Below, piece by piece: positions 1 through 11,921 of a DNA stretch of 64,000 nucleotides; the first letter of the stretch is position 1; the number at the start of each line of letters is the position of its first letter. The stretch spans positions 62,001-126,000 of the forward strand of contig MU404076.1 in NCBI GenBank assembly GCA_022695795.1, given 5' to 3'. The position numbers and the translations under genes were made by a program. The notes beneath the pieces are model-generated. The model was not told where the DNA came from. It saw nothing but the letters and a program-made list of their open reading frames with translations, and ran no database searches. Source of the stretch: Biscogniauxia marginata (taxonomy: Eukaryota; Ascomycota; Sordariomycetes; Xylariales; Xylariaceae).

Positions 1-1897
1 AAGGTCGCAGGATTGAGAGTTTCGTCCCACGTTCCTTTATTCCGGGAAAGCCATCTCATCTAAGTTAGCTAATCAACGAGAGTTGATACTTCGATCTCTC
101 CTGTCACTCCCCCGGTTCTCTCTCTCTCTCTCTCTCCCCCCCCCCCCGGCTCCTAATCTCGCATCCCGCCCTGCCAGAACTGCTCATTAAGCGCTTTCTT
201 GCAGATGATCCTTTCGGTTAAGTTCCCGATTGAAAGAAGAAGAAAAAGAAAGTCAAGATTACTGTACCCCGTCGGAGGGACCACACGTACCTGCATGAAA
301 GAAGCCTACGGAGCCTCAAGACACCCCCCCCCTCTGAGGGCAAGGGAGGGGAATCGATCCATCTGGGATGTGATCGGGAACACGACCGCCAGCAGGAGTC
401 TTTTCACATGTTTATTTTTCCGGGTCAAGTCAAGCTATTGTATCATGCATCCGGAAAGCTCTGGATCTACCCAAGAGTTTTCTGTGTCTCGTCCGCTGCC
501 TATCAAATTGCCACCTCGAAAGTAAGGGAGAAGCTTGGCAAATAGACCAACGAGGCTTTTAGCTAGGAGCACTTTTTGTGTGTCTTCCGTGCGTAGAAGT
601 GATGGACTATAGCGTGTGTGGCCGCGTTCATTGTATACCTATGTACCTGGGTACCATGAAGGCTGGCGCGCCCTCGCCCCTCGAAGAAGAAAAAAATGCA
701 CATTGGTCTCTGTAGCACACCGGGATGCGCATGGCAGCAACCTAAATCATTTCATCTTTCGGGATGAGAAGGCTTCTGAACCACTGTCCGTGCCACTCTG
801 CCACGAAATACATGATTTATATTATGAGGCAATAATTTGTGTCTGATGAATGCGTCTGGAGGATTATCAGAACCAAAGGTAATACTTCAACGGACGGTCC
901 CTTTTATATTCAAGACAGCCACTTTGTTTCCCGGTCAGATAACCTGGTGCCGGTGGCTTCTTCTCGTGGCTCTCAATCTACACCGATACAAATCACGGCA
1001 ACGGGCTGCTGACGAAAGGGCTTAACGTGTTACTCACTCGAGGTTAGTACGTAAGGTACATATGTATCAAGTAATACCTGAGTATTTTCGTACTATTAGG
1101 AACGAACAGACCTTTATAGTGATTGTTTTCACCCGTGGCGCCCCCTTTTCAAAATAGAAACATGGGCTTAATCGCTCATACAATGTCTTGACTGTCATGT
1201 AATTGTTTATGTGAAATCAATATTCTTGACTTCTGCTACCATAATATATCTAGGCTCCCCGGCTACACCGTAACCTATTCATACAGGCGTGGGATTGCGT
1301 AAGGACCCGACCAAGTAGATGCTCCCTTGTGTTCTATGGGGATCACGACGACCACAGTTTTTGAAGATTCAAATTAAAAACTACGACGATAACATGTTTA
1401 TTTTGCACGAGCTAGCCGTCATAACTTGTCTTTATCATATCATTATAGCTAATAAAAGAGATATGAAACCCCGTATCAGAAGGTTGGGTATATGAGAGCT
1501 GCTAACTCCAGAACTAAAAACCGCAGCAGAGAATACTCCGTTTGGCTTAAAAATCCATGCACCCCGGCCCAAAATCCGGCATATATAACCCGTAGAGACA
1601 AAGTAGACTAGACTATAGGTTTCCTTGGGAATCCTGGAGAACAGTATGCCCTACCTTCGGGAAAGAGTTTAATTGCTAACATCAGCCATACCCGCAAGTA
1701 TACCCCCCTACCCCCCCCCCGCTATACCCTTGGCCGATAGTTACAAAATCTGAACTTCTAGTTCAAAGGAGGGGAAAGTAGGGGATAGATTTCTTCACTT
1801 CTCGTACTGTAAGTGCATTCTCTACATAAATTATGCTCGCATATACACCGCTGACTCATCATTGGGAAAATATCAAGGCATTGACACTACTAAAACG
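1..1897. other. Intergenic, no supported gene
   Basis: No open frame here has both a convincing ATG and recognisable protein content. A CT repeat followed by a run of C lies near the left edge. The rest is mixed-composition DNA, presumably the 3' flank of the zinc-finger gene at 1898-4466. Confidence 0.6.
116..147. repeat. CT microsatellite plus poly-C tract
   Basis: About ten CT units run directly into twelve consecutive C residues. This is a simple sequence repeat and a likely place for length errors. Confidence 0.9.
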
Positions 1898-4466
1898 TTA
1901 GGGCATAGGCTTAGGGTATGGCAAGGAGCTCCTTACGCAGTGATATAGCGGAGCTTTACCGGCTTGTTTAGCTCGCTTAGAACCGCCCTCAGTGGAACCA
2001 TCTCTGCGCTTCCTTTTTGGCTTAGAAGAGTGAGAGTACTGTTTCTGTTGTTTCGTAGTGTGAGAAGTATCCGAGCGGTTAGTCGACGACCCCGCCGGCG
2101 GGGGGGAGATAGAATCTCTCGAGTCATCGGAATCCAGTACAGGCGAATCTTCCCTTGGATGTGCAGGGTCCACGTCCTTCCAATCACTTATTTCTCTTCG
2201 AGCTTGATTGTTGCGGCCGGAGAAGTGGTCATCGATATGGTTATATCTCTCGGTCCAGGCTTTCAGTCCTTTCTGCTGGATATCGATTATCTTCTCACAG
2301 AACCCGCACCAGAAGCGCGACTCGCAGTTTCGTCCTAGGCGACATGTTTCTAGTTTATACTCTATGATTTTCGGATCTTTGATTTGATGATGGCTTTCTA
2401 GGTGGTGCTTAAAGACTTCTTTTCGTTGAATACTCTTCCCGCAGGTCCCGGTAGGATTCTCCTTAAGCCTCTCGTCGCATCTCCAGTGTTCTAACATGAA
2501 ATGCTGACTGTTTTCGTGCCGTTTCCAATCATTCTTACTACCAAATTTCTTATTGCAGCCTTGAAAAGTACAGCCGTACGGCTTTCTATGCCGCTTTTCA
2601 TGTTTTCTGACGAGTTAACTTGCTGCAAACAGGGTAGTGACAATACAACTTACTTCAGTTCACACCTTCGAGGAAATGTCTTTTTACATTCGGAGCAAGC
2701 ATGAGTGTTATCTTGACTAGAGCCGGACACAGATTCTAATTTTGGTCCCTCTAGTCCCTGGGTAGTTTCTTCCCTCTTGTACCCGAGTTCCTCAAGAACG
2801 CCACGACTCTGGAGGGTCTCTAGGAACTTCTTAAGTTCGTTTTGATCGGCTAGATTTACTGCGAAGGACAAAGCTTCCGTAGTCTTACGGCTTTCAGACT
2901 CGTTAGGAGCATCCGCACTTCTATCAGTGTTTCCAGATAGACATTCACCCTTTGCCTCGGTCATGTGACTGCTCATTGACGGCCCGTTTAAAACATCCCC
3001 AGGTTCGTGTGACCTGTTTATCCTATCATGACCTGGTTTTAAAGCATCTGTCCGATCTTGGCTTTGGTCATGATTCACTGGTGTCGGTTCAGATGCTGTC
3101 TTAGAAGCATCTGGAATTAGATTGCCACCAATCTCGTGTATCATGGATTCTGAGTTGGTATTAAGTATAATTGGATGTGAAATATCCCTGGGTTGATCTG
3201 GGAAGGATGTTGTTTCTTCCACTTGAGTCTGGCTCGGATGCTCCGTCAGATTTGATCCATTAGATAGACCAAAGTTTGGATTCTGAGAATAATCCCATAA
3301 GCTGGACGGGTATGTCGATTGCTCCGTGGAGAATGCACCGTATTGACTAAAGTCAGAAGGGACTTGTTCCCTTGCAATACTAGGAGACTCTTGCGGCGGA
3401 GTCGGATACCTATCGACATAGAATGTCTTAGAGACATACAGCGACATGTCTGAAGCCAGTGTCTCTACGTACCTGTACACGTATTGCTCCAAGACCTCAT
3501 CTGATAGGTTTTGTTGTTGATGCACACGCTTCAGATGAGCCTTGAAGTTATCTGCTCGAGGCCAGATTTTATCCTTATTTTTGCACGTACCAAGTCGACA
3601 TTGGTATCGATTGCCAGAAGCCTTTTCAAACGGGTGTACACTTCTTATATGCCTATCAAGATCGTTCGAGGTGCTGAAGCCCTCTCGATGACGAGTGCAG
3701 TCTTCCACAGAGCATTTGAATGGTTTGGTGTGCCTCTGGTTGTGTTTTCTGGGTGCCAGGCGTTAGCAGGAAGATGATCTAGAAACAAGGAAACCCCGCC
3801 CAGAGGATCTTACTTCCGTTCCGACTTTGTCTTCAGTTTTTTACCACAGTGGTCACATAGCAAAGCAGGGTCAATCTGGATTTGGTGCTCCGCAGTGTGC
3901 CCTTGAGGTTGAGGCCACGGATCTCCTTGATTCACATCATCCTTCTGGTCGAAAGACTGGAAGGGTAGGTCACCAATGTGTCCAATATGGCTTTGGGTTT
4001 CTTGATTCCTATCAAACGACTCATCGCAGACAGACCCGTTGGCGACGCTAGGCCTAGGGTTGTAGCTCCCATATCCGGAATCAGAGGGTATTACACCTGG
4101 CGGGACAGTGTCGCATTCAGATGGCGCTATACTATCGTGGCACTGGCCAGAAAATGCAAGTGAATTGCCTCCTAGATTGGGGGCGATAGATGAAGCTCTA
4201 GCATTGTCTTGCTCGGATGTTAATCCCGGGGGGATCCAAGGCCCCACATCGTTATACCATATACTAAGAGGAGTCTCCGCGTTCCTGGACCTAAAGGCAT
4301 CGGATGTAGTCTGACTAGTAGGAAAGGGTATATTCATATTCAAATCTAAGCCAGCAAGATCCTGGTGCCGAGTAAACACAGCGAGATTCTTAATAGGCCT
4401 GGAATAGGCCTCCGCGTTGGAGGTACCTGAAGATTCAGGTAAAGTTAGAGCCAGCCGGTCGGCCAT
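1898..4466 (-). CDS. C2H2 zinc-finger protein, probable transcription factor
   Basis: Three exons on the minus strand: 4466-3814, 3748-2654 and 2606-1898, giving about 818 residues. Introns are 65 and 47 nt with GTAAGA and GTAAGT donors. The upstream in-frame extension begins with GTG, so I took the ATG at 4466. A finger CDHC...KKHNQRH starts near residue 204, and a second of the same form, CSEC...KKHEKRH, near residue 569. Each is followed by further Cys/His units ending in RHIRSVH, HLKRVH, RHENSQH and HLESHH. The linker between the blocks is acidic and Ser/Thr-rich, and the C-terminus is basic (KPKRKRRD), a likely nuclear signal. Both introns split a finger at the same place. Fungal proteins of this layout are usually called C2H2 regulators; the target is unknown. 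Confidence 0.85.
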
Positions 4467-6558
4467 GTTGGAAAGCCCATCAATGAAACGAAAAGGAGAC
4501 AAATCGCCTTCCCTCACGGCAGGGAGATAATTTAAAAAAATAAAAAATAAAATAAAAAAATAAAAGAGAGAGAGAAGGAAAAGAAACGCCCGTCAGGAAT
4601 TACAGACCAATCCTTGGAAAGAGTCTTGGAATTCGTAGAATGATTCAGGTATTGTTCCGATCAGATCCGCTAGGAAGGCGGTCGGGATAAGCAATGACGG
4701 CTCGATTCAACAAGCTTGATATCACCTGATTGTTTAGTAAGCATTGTTGGTGATATCTCCATCTATCTGTCTTCATATTCTTCAGGATGTGTGCTCAGCT
4801 ACCTGGGCGGTACTTGGGTGCAACATCGCAGCGCGACATTGTAATGAAAGACGGAAGCGGACGGAAACGACATCTAGGGTCTCATACGAGGGCAGACTGA
4901 CAATTTCATATGACACCTCTCGTGACGCGGAGTCGAGTTTACCACCGGAGGGGGCAGACGGGAGATCAACGCAGGCAACAGTTTTGAGGTGGCCCGGGGG
5001 CGACGATCCAGACAAAGGTCTTGAAGCTAGAATGCAGGCAGAAGAATCCCTGTAGGAAGCAAGCAGGCACGCCGAATGCCCTCGAAAGGTGTTGGAAGTC
5101 AAATTTGGAGGTTTGATTGCTTGATGGATTGATTGATGGTCAGGGTAAGAGAGGCATGGTTCGCATGTGTAAAATTTGGGGGGGAGGCAACCGTCAGGCT
5201 TCCATAAAAGTGAGGCGAACAAGTCTCGGTCATCAGGCGGGAAGGACAAGCACATTGCAGGGAAAGGACAAAAGGTACAAGTTACAATGTACCTTATGCA
5301 CGAAGTACTTACTCCGTGCATCTTACTTACTTACATACATACACATGCGGACACCGGGGATTGTCCTTCCCCTCCCCCGGCCCCCCGTTCCGAATACAAA
5401 ATACGCATTTTAGTATCACTAGCTACAAGCAGCCTTGAGATTCAATTCGTACTAAAAGTCGCCAGTTGCCCTGATTTTGCTGCATCTGTTGATTATGTTT
5501 TCGGTGTATGTTGTTGAACAAGATACCATCATGATCGATCAAATCATAACACAGGTACTTATCTGATAAGCCTTTCAGATAGGTCTTTAGATAAGTCATG
5601 AAAGTGGGCCCTCTACTTTCGCAGTCCAGCAAAGTTCTTAGTTACCTAATCATGTTGCTGTCGAATAGGATCGGGATCACCGGTGGCTTACACCTTCAAG
5701 CCGCTTTCGCACTGCACATTGCAGCCCTCGCAGCTTCGCGGTTTACCCAGTATTTCATATTGGCCGAGCATCCAGTTCACCCAAGCCGGTTTCCACCGGG
5801 ACACATTGAACCATTGATGCAGCCATTCTACTTCGTCTCAGCCGGTGACCGATCATCTTCCCTTCATATCCTGAGCGAAAGTTTGGTCTCGATACTAGTT
5901 GGGTTGAGGAATCGGTCGGGTACTGCCGCCGTAAACATCCCAGCTTCGACCGAACAATACCGCCATTGCCATATGTACAAAACCATGTGTCGAATGATTT
6001 CTCACAAGAGCCATCCATGCTGCATAGGCTCACCCGAGGAGATGCGCTTCGCAGCTTATCACGAGCTCCGATCTGCCCATATCCAATCACCATACGAAGC
6101 CCATGGGGCGAGAAAGTCCTCTCGAGCTATATTGGCGTGTCCGATCCCGCTCATGATGTTCAAGCAAGCGTACTGGAACGCGGCTTGAGAGCTGTATCTG
6201 TTAACGTAGAACAGCATGTCCAGGGCTTCCTGTCATCCGCGAGTCGACATCTCCCCACGTAGAAGGAGCCTATCATAACGGCCAGGTTACGTGAAATTGG
6301 TGCTATTAGACCCTGGGTCATAGAGCGAAGAGTTAGTCTTTCAAGCTGAGCACAACATCTGTTTGATGACTGGTCGGCCGTTGGGTCGCTATGGTTGCTG
6401 ACGAGACGGTTTGGGATCACTGAGTTCTCCTAATCTCCTAGGTCTGGACCAAAATTTCGCCAGGAAATAATTTTCCATATGAGTTATCATCTGCTTTCGG
6501 GTACAGCTTATGTTTTCCCTTGCACCAGTGAGCAAACTGCAGCCCTGACAAAATAGCT
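4467..6558. other. Intergenic, no confident gene
   Basis: Promoter side of the minus-strand zinc-finger gene, beginning with an A-rich/GA low-complexity tract. An ATG-initiated 196-codon frame at 5598-6188 has no recognisable domain and I did not accept it as a gene. Confidence 0.5.
4530..4574. repeat. A-rich and GA low-complexity tract
   Basis: Runs of A broken by single T residues lead into a short GA repeat. It lies just upstream of the zinc-finger gene start at 4466 and may be part of its leader or promoter. Confidence 0.8.
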
Positions 6559-6905
6559 ATGCATACCAGGGGAAAGTGTTACTTGAAACACATAGAACTC
6601 CTGTTGGTCGCATTTCTGGCGTCAAGCTGTGCAATTACAGTATGGGATTCTTATCCTACACGTGTCGTTGACTTATTTCGGCATGTGTCCATCCGTGAAG
6701 GATCTTGGCCGACCTTTCCACTTCACGGTGCCGGTTATCTTTCCAGCTTGAGCCGCCTGCAATTCATGATGCCGGGGGCGCAGACTGGCACTACATCACC
6801 TTGGGAATAGTTACACAATTCCGCCATGGTGCAGCAAACGCGGATTTTTGCAACAAAGATGGCAATCTCTTCAGCCTATCTTTGAAGGGCGGGTGTCATG
6901 GGTGA
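6559..6905 (+). CDS. Candidate small secreted protein, two exons
   Basis: Low-confidence model. Exon 1 at 6559-6639 starts with ATG and encodes 27 residues with a basic start followed by a hydrophobic stretch (IELLLVAFLASSCA), which reads like a signal peptide. A GTATGG donor and a TTTCCAG acceptor remove 107 nt in phase 0. Exon 2 at 6747-6905 encodes 53 residues ending in TGA, with a C-terminal Cys pair in CNKDGNLF and GGCHG. The product would be about 79 residues. I recognise no family. It could be a lineage-specific secreted protein or chance; transcript data would decide. Confidence 0.3.
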
Positions 6906-8251
6906 CACGGTGTAACAAGAATAATACATCTATAATCTTGAAGCTCTATACGTACAGGGGTATCACTTCCAATCTATTAATATTCGAGCAAAGCCATCCA
7001 TTCCTGGAGAAATGTGATTAAAGATGCCAGGTGCTTACATTGTTTGCTAGGTTTCACTAGGGCGTGACCCTTTCGTCACGGGCCGCCCCGTCAGGATCGA
7101 CATGACAGGCTTTAGAACCCATGTATTGTGCTGGTTAGGTGTGTTTGTGGTTCGATAACCGGGTTACTGGATCTAGATTCTCACGGATCTCCTTCCCGAG
7201 CAAGTAGCCGTCCATTTACAACAACAGTTTTTTTTATTTATGAGTTATCATTAAGCTTGAGTCATTTCACGGCAACAAACGTTTCAAACTCATACATCAC
7301 TGTAATAGATCATATACGTCTCCGGAAATCATTCCGCGCAGCAATCTGACGTATTCCCGCGACATGGGAGTGGCATTAGTTTCCGTAGTTTGACGTCTCA
7401 ACCCTCCACTTCAGCCTCAATCCCGAATATCTCCTTTTGCGCCTTGGAGATCGCTGATGGCCCTAGTCATCTTTGCCGCTCCGGTAGTTGAAAGTGGGCG
7501 GGGGTCAAGATACATAGATGTGTAGATTAAGGGATCGGGGCCGCATGACGACGCTCCCCTGTTCCCCCAGAGAGCAGTGGATCTTCTGGCTTCGATGATG
7601 ATCTCGTACGGCGTGGGGAAATGTGACATATCATTAGAGTGAAGTGTACTGCGATAAATAATTCCACGGTCTATGCGGATAGTGTCTTATCACAAATGCG
7701 AGCTTCCCTCATGTACAGGGCAAGCTGCGTCAAATTGATCGACTTGAGCTCATCCCATCTTCATCACGTCCGGGGAAATGGTCTCCCCTGCCAGTTTCAT
7801 GGATACAGTGATTGCTTTTCGATATCGAGATGCATCTAGAACACCGGTGGAATGGCCGGCGCGGAAAATCCAGAGAACTTCGTTGGTTATAAAAGGGACG
7901 CCGTACTAGAAAATATGAGGGTGTATCGCTTCACCATTCTACTCTTCATACTTGATGAACACATAATCATAGGGCTTGCTCGTTCTAGTCCGATCTTATA
8001 CAGCTCGTGGTATGCTCCCTCTCTGATCTGATCCCTGTATTTATTGTCGACTTTCGAGACTAATTTATTCTAGGTTACTCCCGTCTTCTCCATCATTATC
8101 ATCAACGACATTTAACCACCACTCTCTACTCTTACGAAATTCCCAAGAGCTTCCACCAGATCGTCGCTATTTAAATAGACCATTTAATCCATCTAACTTC
8201 TCAACACGAGCCTACAACGACGAAAGGAGAAAAAGAAAAGAAAAAGACAAA
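6906..8251. other. Intergenic, no supported gene
   Basis: No convincing coding frame. The last 150 bases before 8252 are pyrimidine- and A-rich and look like the leader of the next gene. Confidence 0.5.
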
Positions 8252-8500
8252 ATGTGTGACTGGGAAGAATTCCTCTTCGTTTGCAACCACTCGACGCTGC
8301 GGCTCAAGTCGTACTGCCACTTTGCCCGCAACGACCCAAACCACCAGTGCTACGGGGTCAAGATGCTACGGGACTCGTGGCTCCAGGAAGGCCAGCTCTG
8401 CGATGACTGCCTCGCGAGCGGGTACCGTATCCACAATGGCATCATCTGGCAGCTCCAGCCAGGGTCCGCCGCCATGCAACATCAGCAACAGCGACGCTGA
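8252..8500 (+). CDS. Small Cys/His-rich conserved fungal protein
   Basis: Single-exon frame of 82 codons with ATG in a good context after an A-rich leader (AGACAAAATG). Codons favour C and G in the third position, unlike the flanking DNA, which supports real coding. Eight Cys and several His are visible: C2, C11, H13, C22, H23, C33, C50 and C53. CDDC at residues 50-53 suggests metal binding. Small proteins that begin similarly (Met-Cys-x-Trp-Glu, then CxH) are familiar to me from ascomycete gene sets as hypothetical proteins. No function is known to me, and I infer zinc binding only from Cys/His spacing. Confidence 0.65.
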   Translation: MCDWEEFLFVCNHSTLRLKSYCHFARNDPNHQCYGVKMLRDSWLQEGQLCDDCLASGYRIHNGIIWQLQPGSAAMQHQQQRR

Positions 8501-10432
8501 ACTGGTCGCCGTCGAGCTAGCGTTAGAAACTGTACCAAGAGAGAGGAGCAAGTCTCTATATATGGGGGGAGAGGAGCGGATGGAGAAGTTGATTAATCAC
8601 CCCTTTGCCTACCTATTTGGGGCTGGGGTTCTTGAGCAAGACCCTGACCAGGCCGCCCCCGTTTTGCCCTGGAGCAGAATCTTACATGAGCATGTATATA
8701 TAGATTACTAATAGGTGGGCAGCCAAGTTTCTTTTTCTTGTATACGGCACCGTCTTCCGCAAGGCTACCGACACTTAGGGGTCTATTGTGGAAGGAGCGC
8801 ATATTCTAGGTGGAAAACCTTTGGATTTGATTGTTCTTGTTTACATTGGCACTTGAATCAGCGAGTTGGGAAGTTACCCCTTTATGGTTTATCATCGTAC
8901 TTGTATCAACGGTTATACAAAAAAAGCATCGTGTGTTAGCGATTCATTTAAAGAAAATGGGAAGAAAGGAAAATACTTTGCGCGAATGGCTTCTCATTGG
9001 AAGATATGCCTGGCTCACTTTTAGCGGCAGCTAAACTAAAGTCTAATAATAATCATCCTATACAATATGGAGAGATTGAATTTAGGTGCTCATTCTAGAG
9101 TTCGCCCATTCTGTTGCCCCTGAATCTTAATGTACAACAACTAATAGGACTTGCTACACCCTAAAGTATTTTTCTTGATAATAATCATGCCAAAGAGTTG
9201 CTAGAAAATGCTATTGTTATCAAGATTACCGATTACCTTGTGTTCCGGATATCCCCTCACACGAATAGAACACGTGACGGGAGGTAGGCTGGTGGAAGCC
9301 CTTTTCCCCTTCTCGGCATGCTTGCGTGCTGCATGGTCTAAGTATAAGAAAAAAGTTCTTTAAGCGTGCTCATCACAAACACAACTCTTAGCATCTTCCG
9401 TAGCATTCAAAGAGATATTACGTCTACAAACTCTAGACACTCCTTGACCTGGCCCGTAGAGGATCAACGTCCATCTCTCAAAGCTTACGCGAAAGCTACG
9501 CAAGGGACAACACATGGGCAATGACTTAACATGTTTGCGTCGGCCATGCCGCCCTTAGGAATGTGTCCGCGGGGCATCCAATGACCTCTCCTCGTAGAAG
9601 AAGGAAGGGATCTCCCTCATTTGGCATGCTGGGGGCGAAAAGGGAACCTGCAACCTGCAAGCAACCTGACTTACCAGGGAGTAGGCGTGCGGGAGAACTG
9701 CATCTCGTTGACGCACATAATTTAGGGAGGAGCATCTACCTACCCTCACCCCCTGCCTCTTCCAAGTCACTCTACCTTGAAAGATCTAACGTCCATCGGG
9801 AAGCTTCCCTTCGTCGATCCCCAGGTCCTCATTTCGTTGGGGCATGCATCCTAAGGTTGCCAGCGTATTGGAATTAACGCTGGACTGGGACAGCTATAGC
9901 TATATGGCTCCCTCCCTGGAGGACCCAATAGTAGACCTGACATGGCGGCAAGTTCACCGGCATCTCATAGATATCCCGCAGGGCTCGGTTATTCTGGAAA
10001 TTTCTGTAAATATGCTGACAGAATGTACTACAACCCCCCTGCTTCTTAACACCTGCCCTCTCCTGGCAGTATACTGTCGTGAACATTGAATACCCCCTTC
10101 CCCCCACTCTTAATGTGGTAATTCAATTAGATAAGCGCTTGGAAAGCAGTAAGCCTGTTCGCATCAAGAGTGGAGAGTAAAGCCATCAATAGGTAGCAAT
10201 GAATAGACAGTACTGGCACTGACTGCGGAAAGCTTATCAAGAAGCTTGCAGCGGTCTCCCATAGCTTAGTATTTTTTTCATGTGCACTCGAAGTAAGTAT
10301 ATAGGTTGGCTTAGACAACACTGAAGGTGAATCAGCAGCATGTTCCTATCGCTAGAGACATCTGGCTTTCTCCGAGCGATCCCTAACAAATAGTCTCCCC
10401 GACACTCACGTGGCACATCCTAACGATCGTCT
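8501..10432. other. Intergenic, no supported gene
   Basis: No frame with recognisable content. Short open frames on both strands between 9526 and 10107 overlap one another and carry no motifs. Confidence 0.5.
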
Positions 10433-11347
10433 TCACTCCCTATTTGTTGCTCCCTCGACGGTTCCCACGACATTATAGCGCTTCGAGAAAAACGTGACCC
10501 AGTCGTTCAGCGTGGTCTTCTCTTTATCGCTAAGATCCTGCCATTCGGGCTTAGCATCCTCTGCTTTCGTGGAGGTCTTTGCGAGTGCACGGGAGGCATC
10601 CTTCCCCGCAAATACTGGAGAAGTTAGCAGAGCAAACACGCTGGAAAGTAGCCCGGGACTCGAAATAGATAGTCGGTGAAGCTGTTGATGAACGTAGGAC
10701 ATCCTGAGCTCGCCCGATGCCTCACTACGACGAGCAAACAGAAATATATCATGAAAGTCTCATTGGGAAGGGTTGAGGTTAGGCGAGCGAATAACACATT
10801 GCGGATGTTTCCCGTCCTTTGATTTTTGACGCGACTGTTTGAAAAAGGGGGGAGGGCATTAGAATATCCGTCCGTGACTTACCATGATAGGCCCCGCCCT
10901 CTTGGTATGCCTTATTCCCAGTCACATCATACACTTTGCCCTGAACGTAGTTGTTAGAACATGAAAGTACCATAATGTGCCTAATAAAATAGATTCCATC
11001 GGTTTATGTCATAAAAGTTGACACTGAAGTTCGAAGACTTAACCAGCAATCAGGAAATATGAGATACCTTGATAGCAACATAGGCCTTTTGCCCCTCAGT
11101 TCCTAGATCAATATCACCATTAGTAACAGTTCGTCTTCGTGTCATGGGAAACATGACTTGAATCATGAGCTAACTAAGCTACAAAACCTGTGTCTTTTTG
11201 AATATGGTAGGATCAATTCCAACTACTCCGGAGGAAGAAAGGAAAGCAAAGCTCACCGTTCGCTTTTGCCAGCTCCTCCAGGGAGATGGGATCATCTTTA
11301 GGCGGGTCGAGGTTTACCGGAACTTTGGGCTCAAACTTGCCAGCCAT
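10433..11347 (-). CDS. MAPR/Dap1-like cytochrome b5-fold heme-binding protein
   Basis: Four exons on the minus strand: 11347-11257, 11102-11068, 10940-10883 and 10614-10433, giving 121 residues. Splice phases match at every junction. The joined product reads PISLEELAKANG, then YVAIKGKVYDVTGN, GGAYHVFAGKDASRALA and YNVVGTV. This is the pattern of the membrane-associated progesterone receptor family (cytochrome b5-like heme/steroid-binding domain; yeast Dap1, human PGRMC1), which binds heme and supports cytochrome P450 enzymes of sterol synthesis. No N-terminal membrane segment is present; the protein begins directly with a short Pro-rich lead, so it is probably soluble or peripheral. Fairly sure of the family; the physiological role is inferred. 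Confidence 0.9.
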
Positions 11348-11921
11348 TGTGGGTGATGCGGGCGATAGGGAGAGGAGAGGGACTCTTGTTACAAACTCTT
11401 GATACAGTCAATTTTTGTTGAGCGCCTAGTTATACCGGGGCCAATATTCTAGTTGACAGAATGGTAGAGGTATGCGTAGGGAGAAACCAACTCAATAGCC
11501 TTGTACAACTACAGCTGGCAGCACTGAGAGATGGAAACTGCCCGCTCGGCACAATTTACAATTTATCAACAACCGTCACGTCATCGGAATGTGTGAGGGA
11601 TGGGACGGAAACGGGAGACTAAGACATGTGCAAGATGGTCCGTGCATGCTATACTATAAACAGGTACCTAGGTACCTATAGATTAGATCTCTCTAGACAG
11701 CTGAGGGCAGCCGTCCTCAGTAGCTAGCCAAACTAGCTAAGCGGGCTTAGGCTTAGTGCGGGACAGGAGAAAAGCGAGCTCCAAAAGCCGCTTGGTAGAA
11801 GCTCGAGAAATCCGACGTCATCAGCAAGCACTCAAGACATCACCTCCTACCTACATGGTCTTTGAAAATTTTCAAACTTGACATAATCGCCAAAGCTGCA
11901 ATGGCTTCTTAACAACTCTTT

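Noticed and set aside
5598..6188. 196-codon plus-strand frame starting with ATG
   Set aside because: No domain, signal peptide or codon preference distinguishes it; overlapping frames on the other strand are similar in length.
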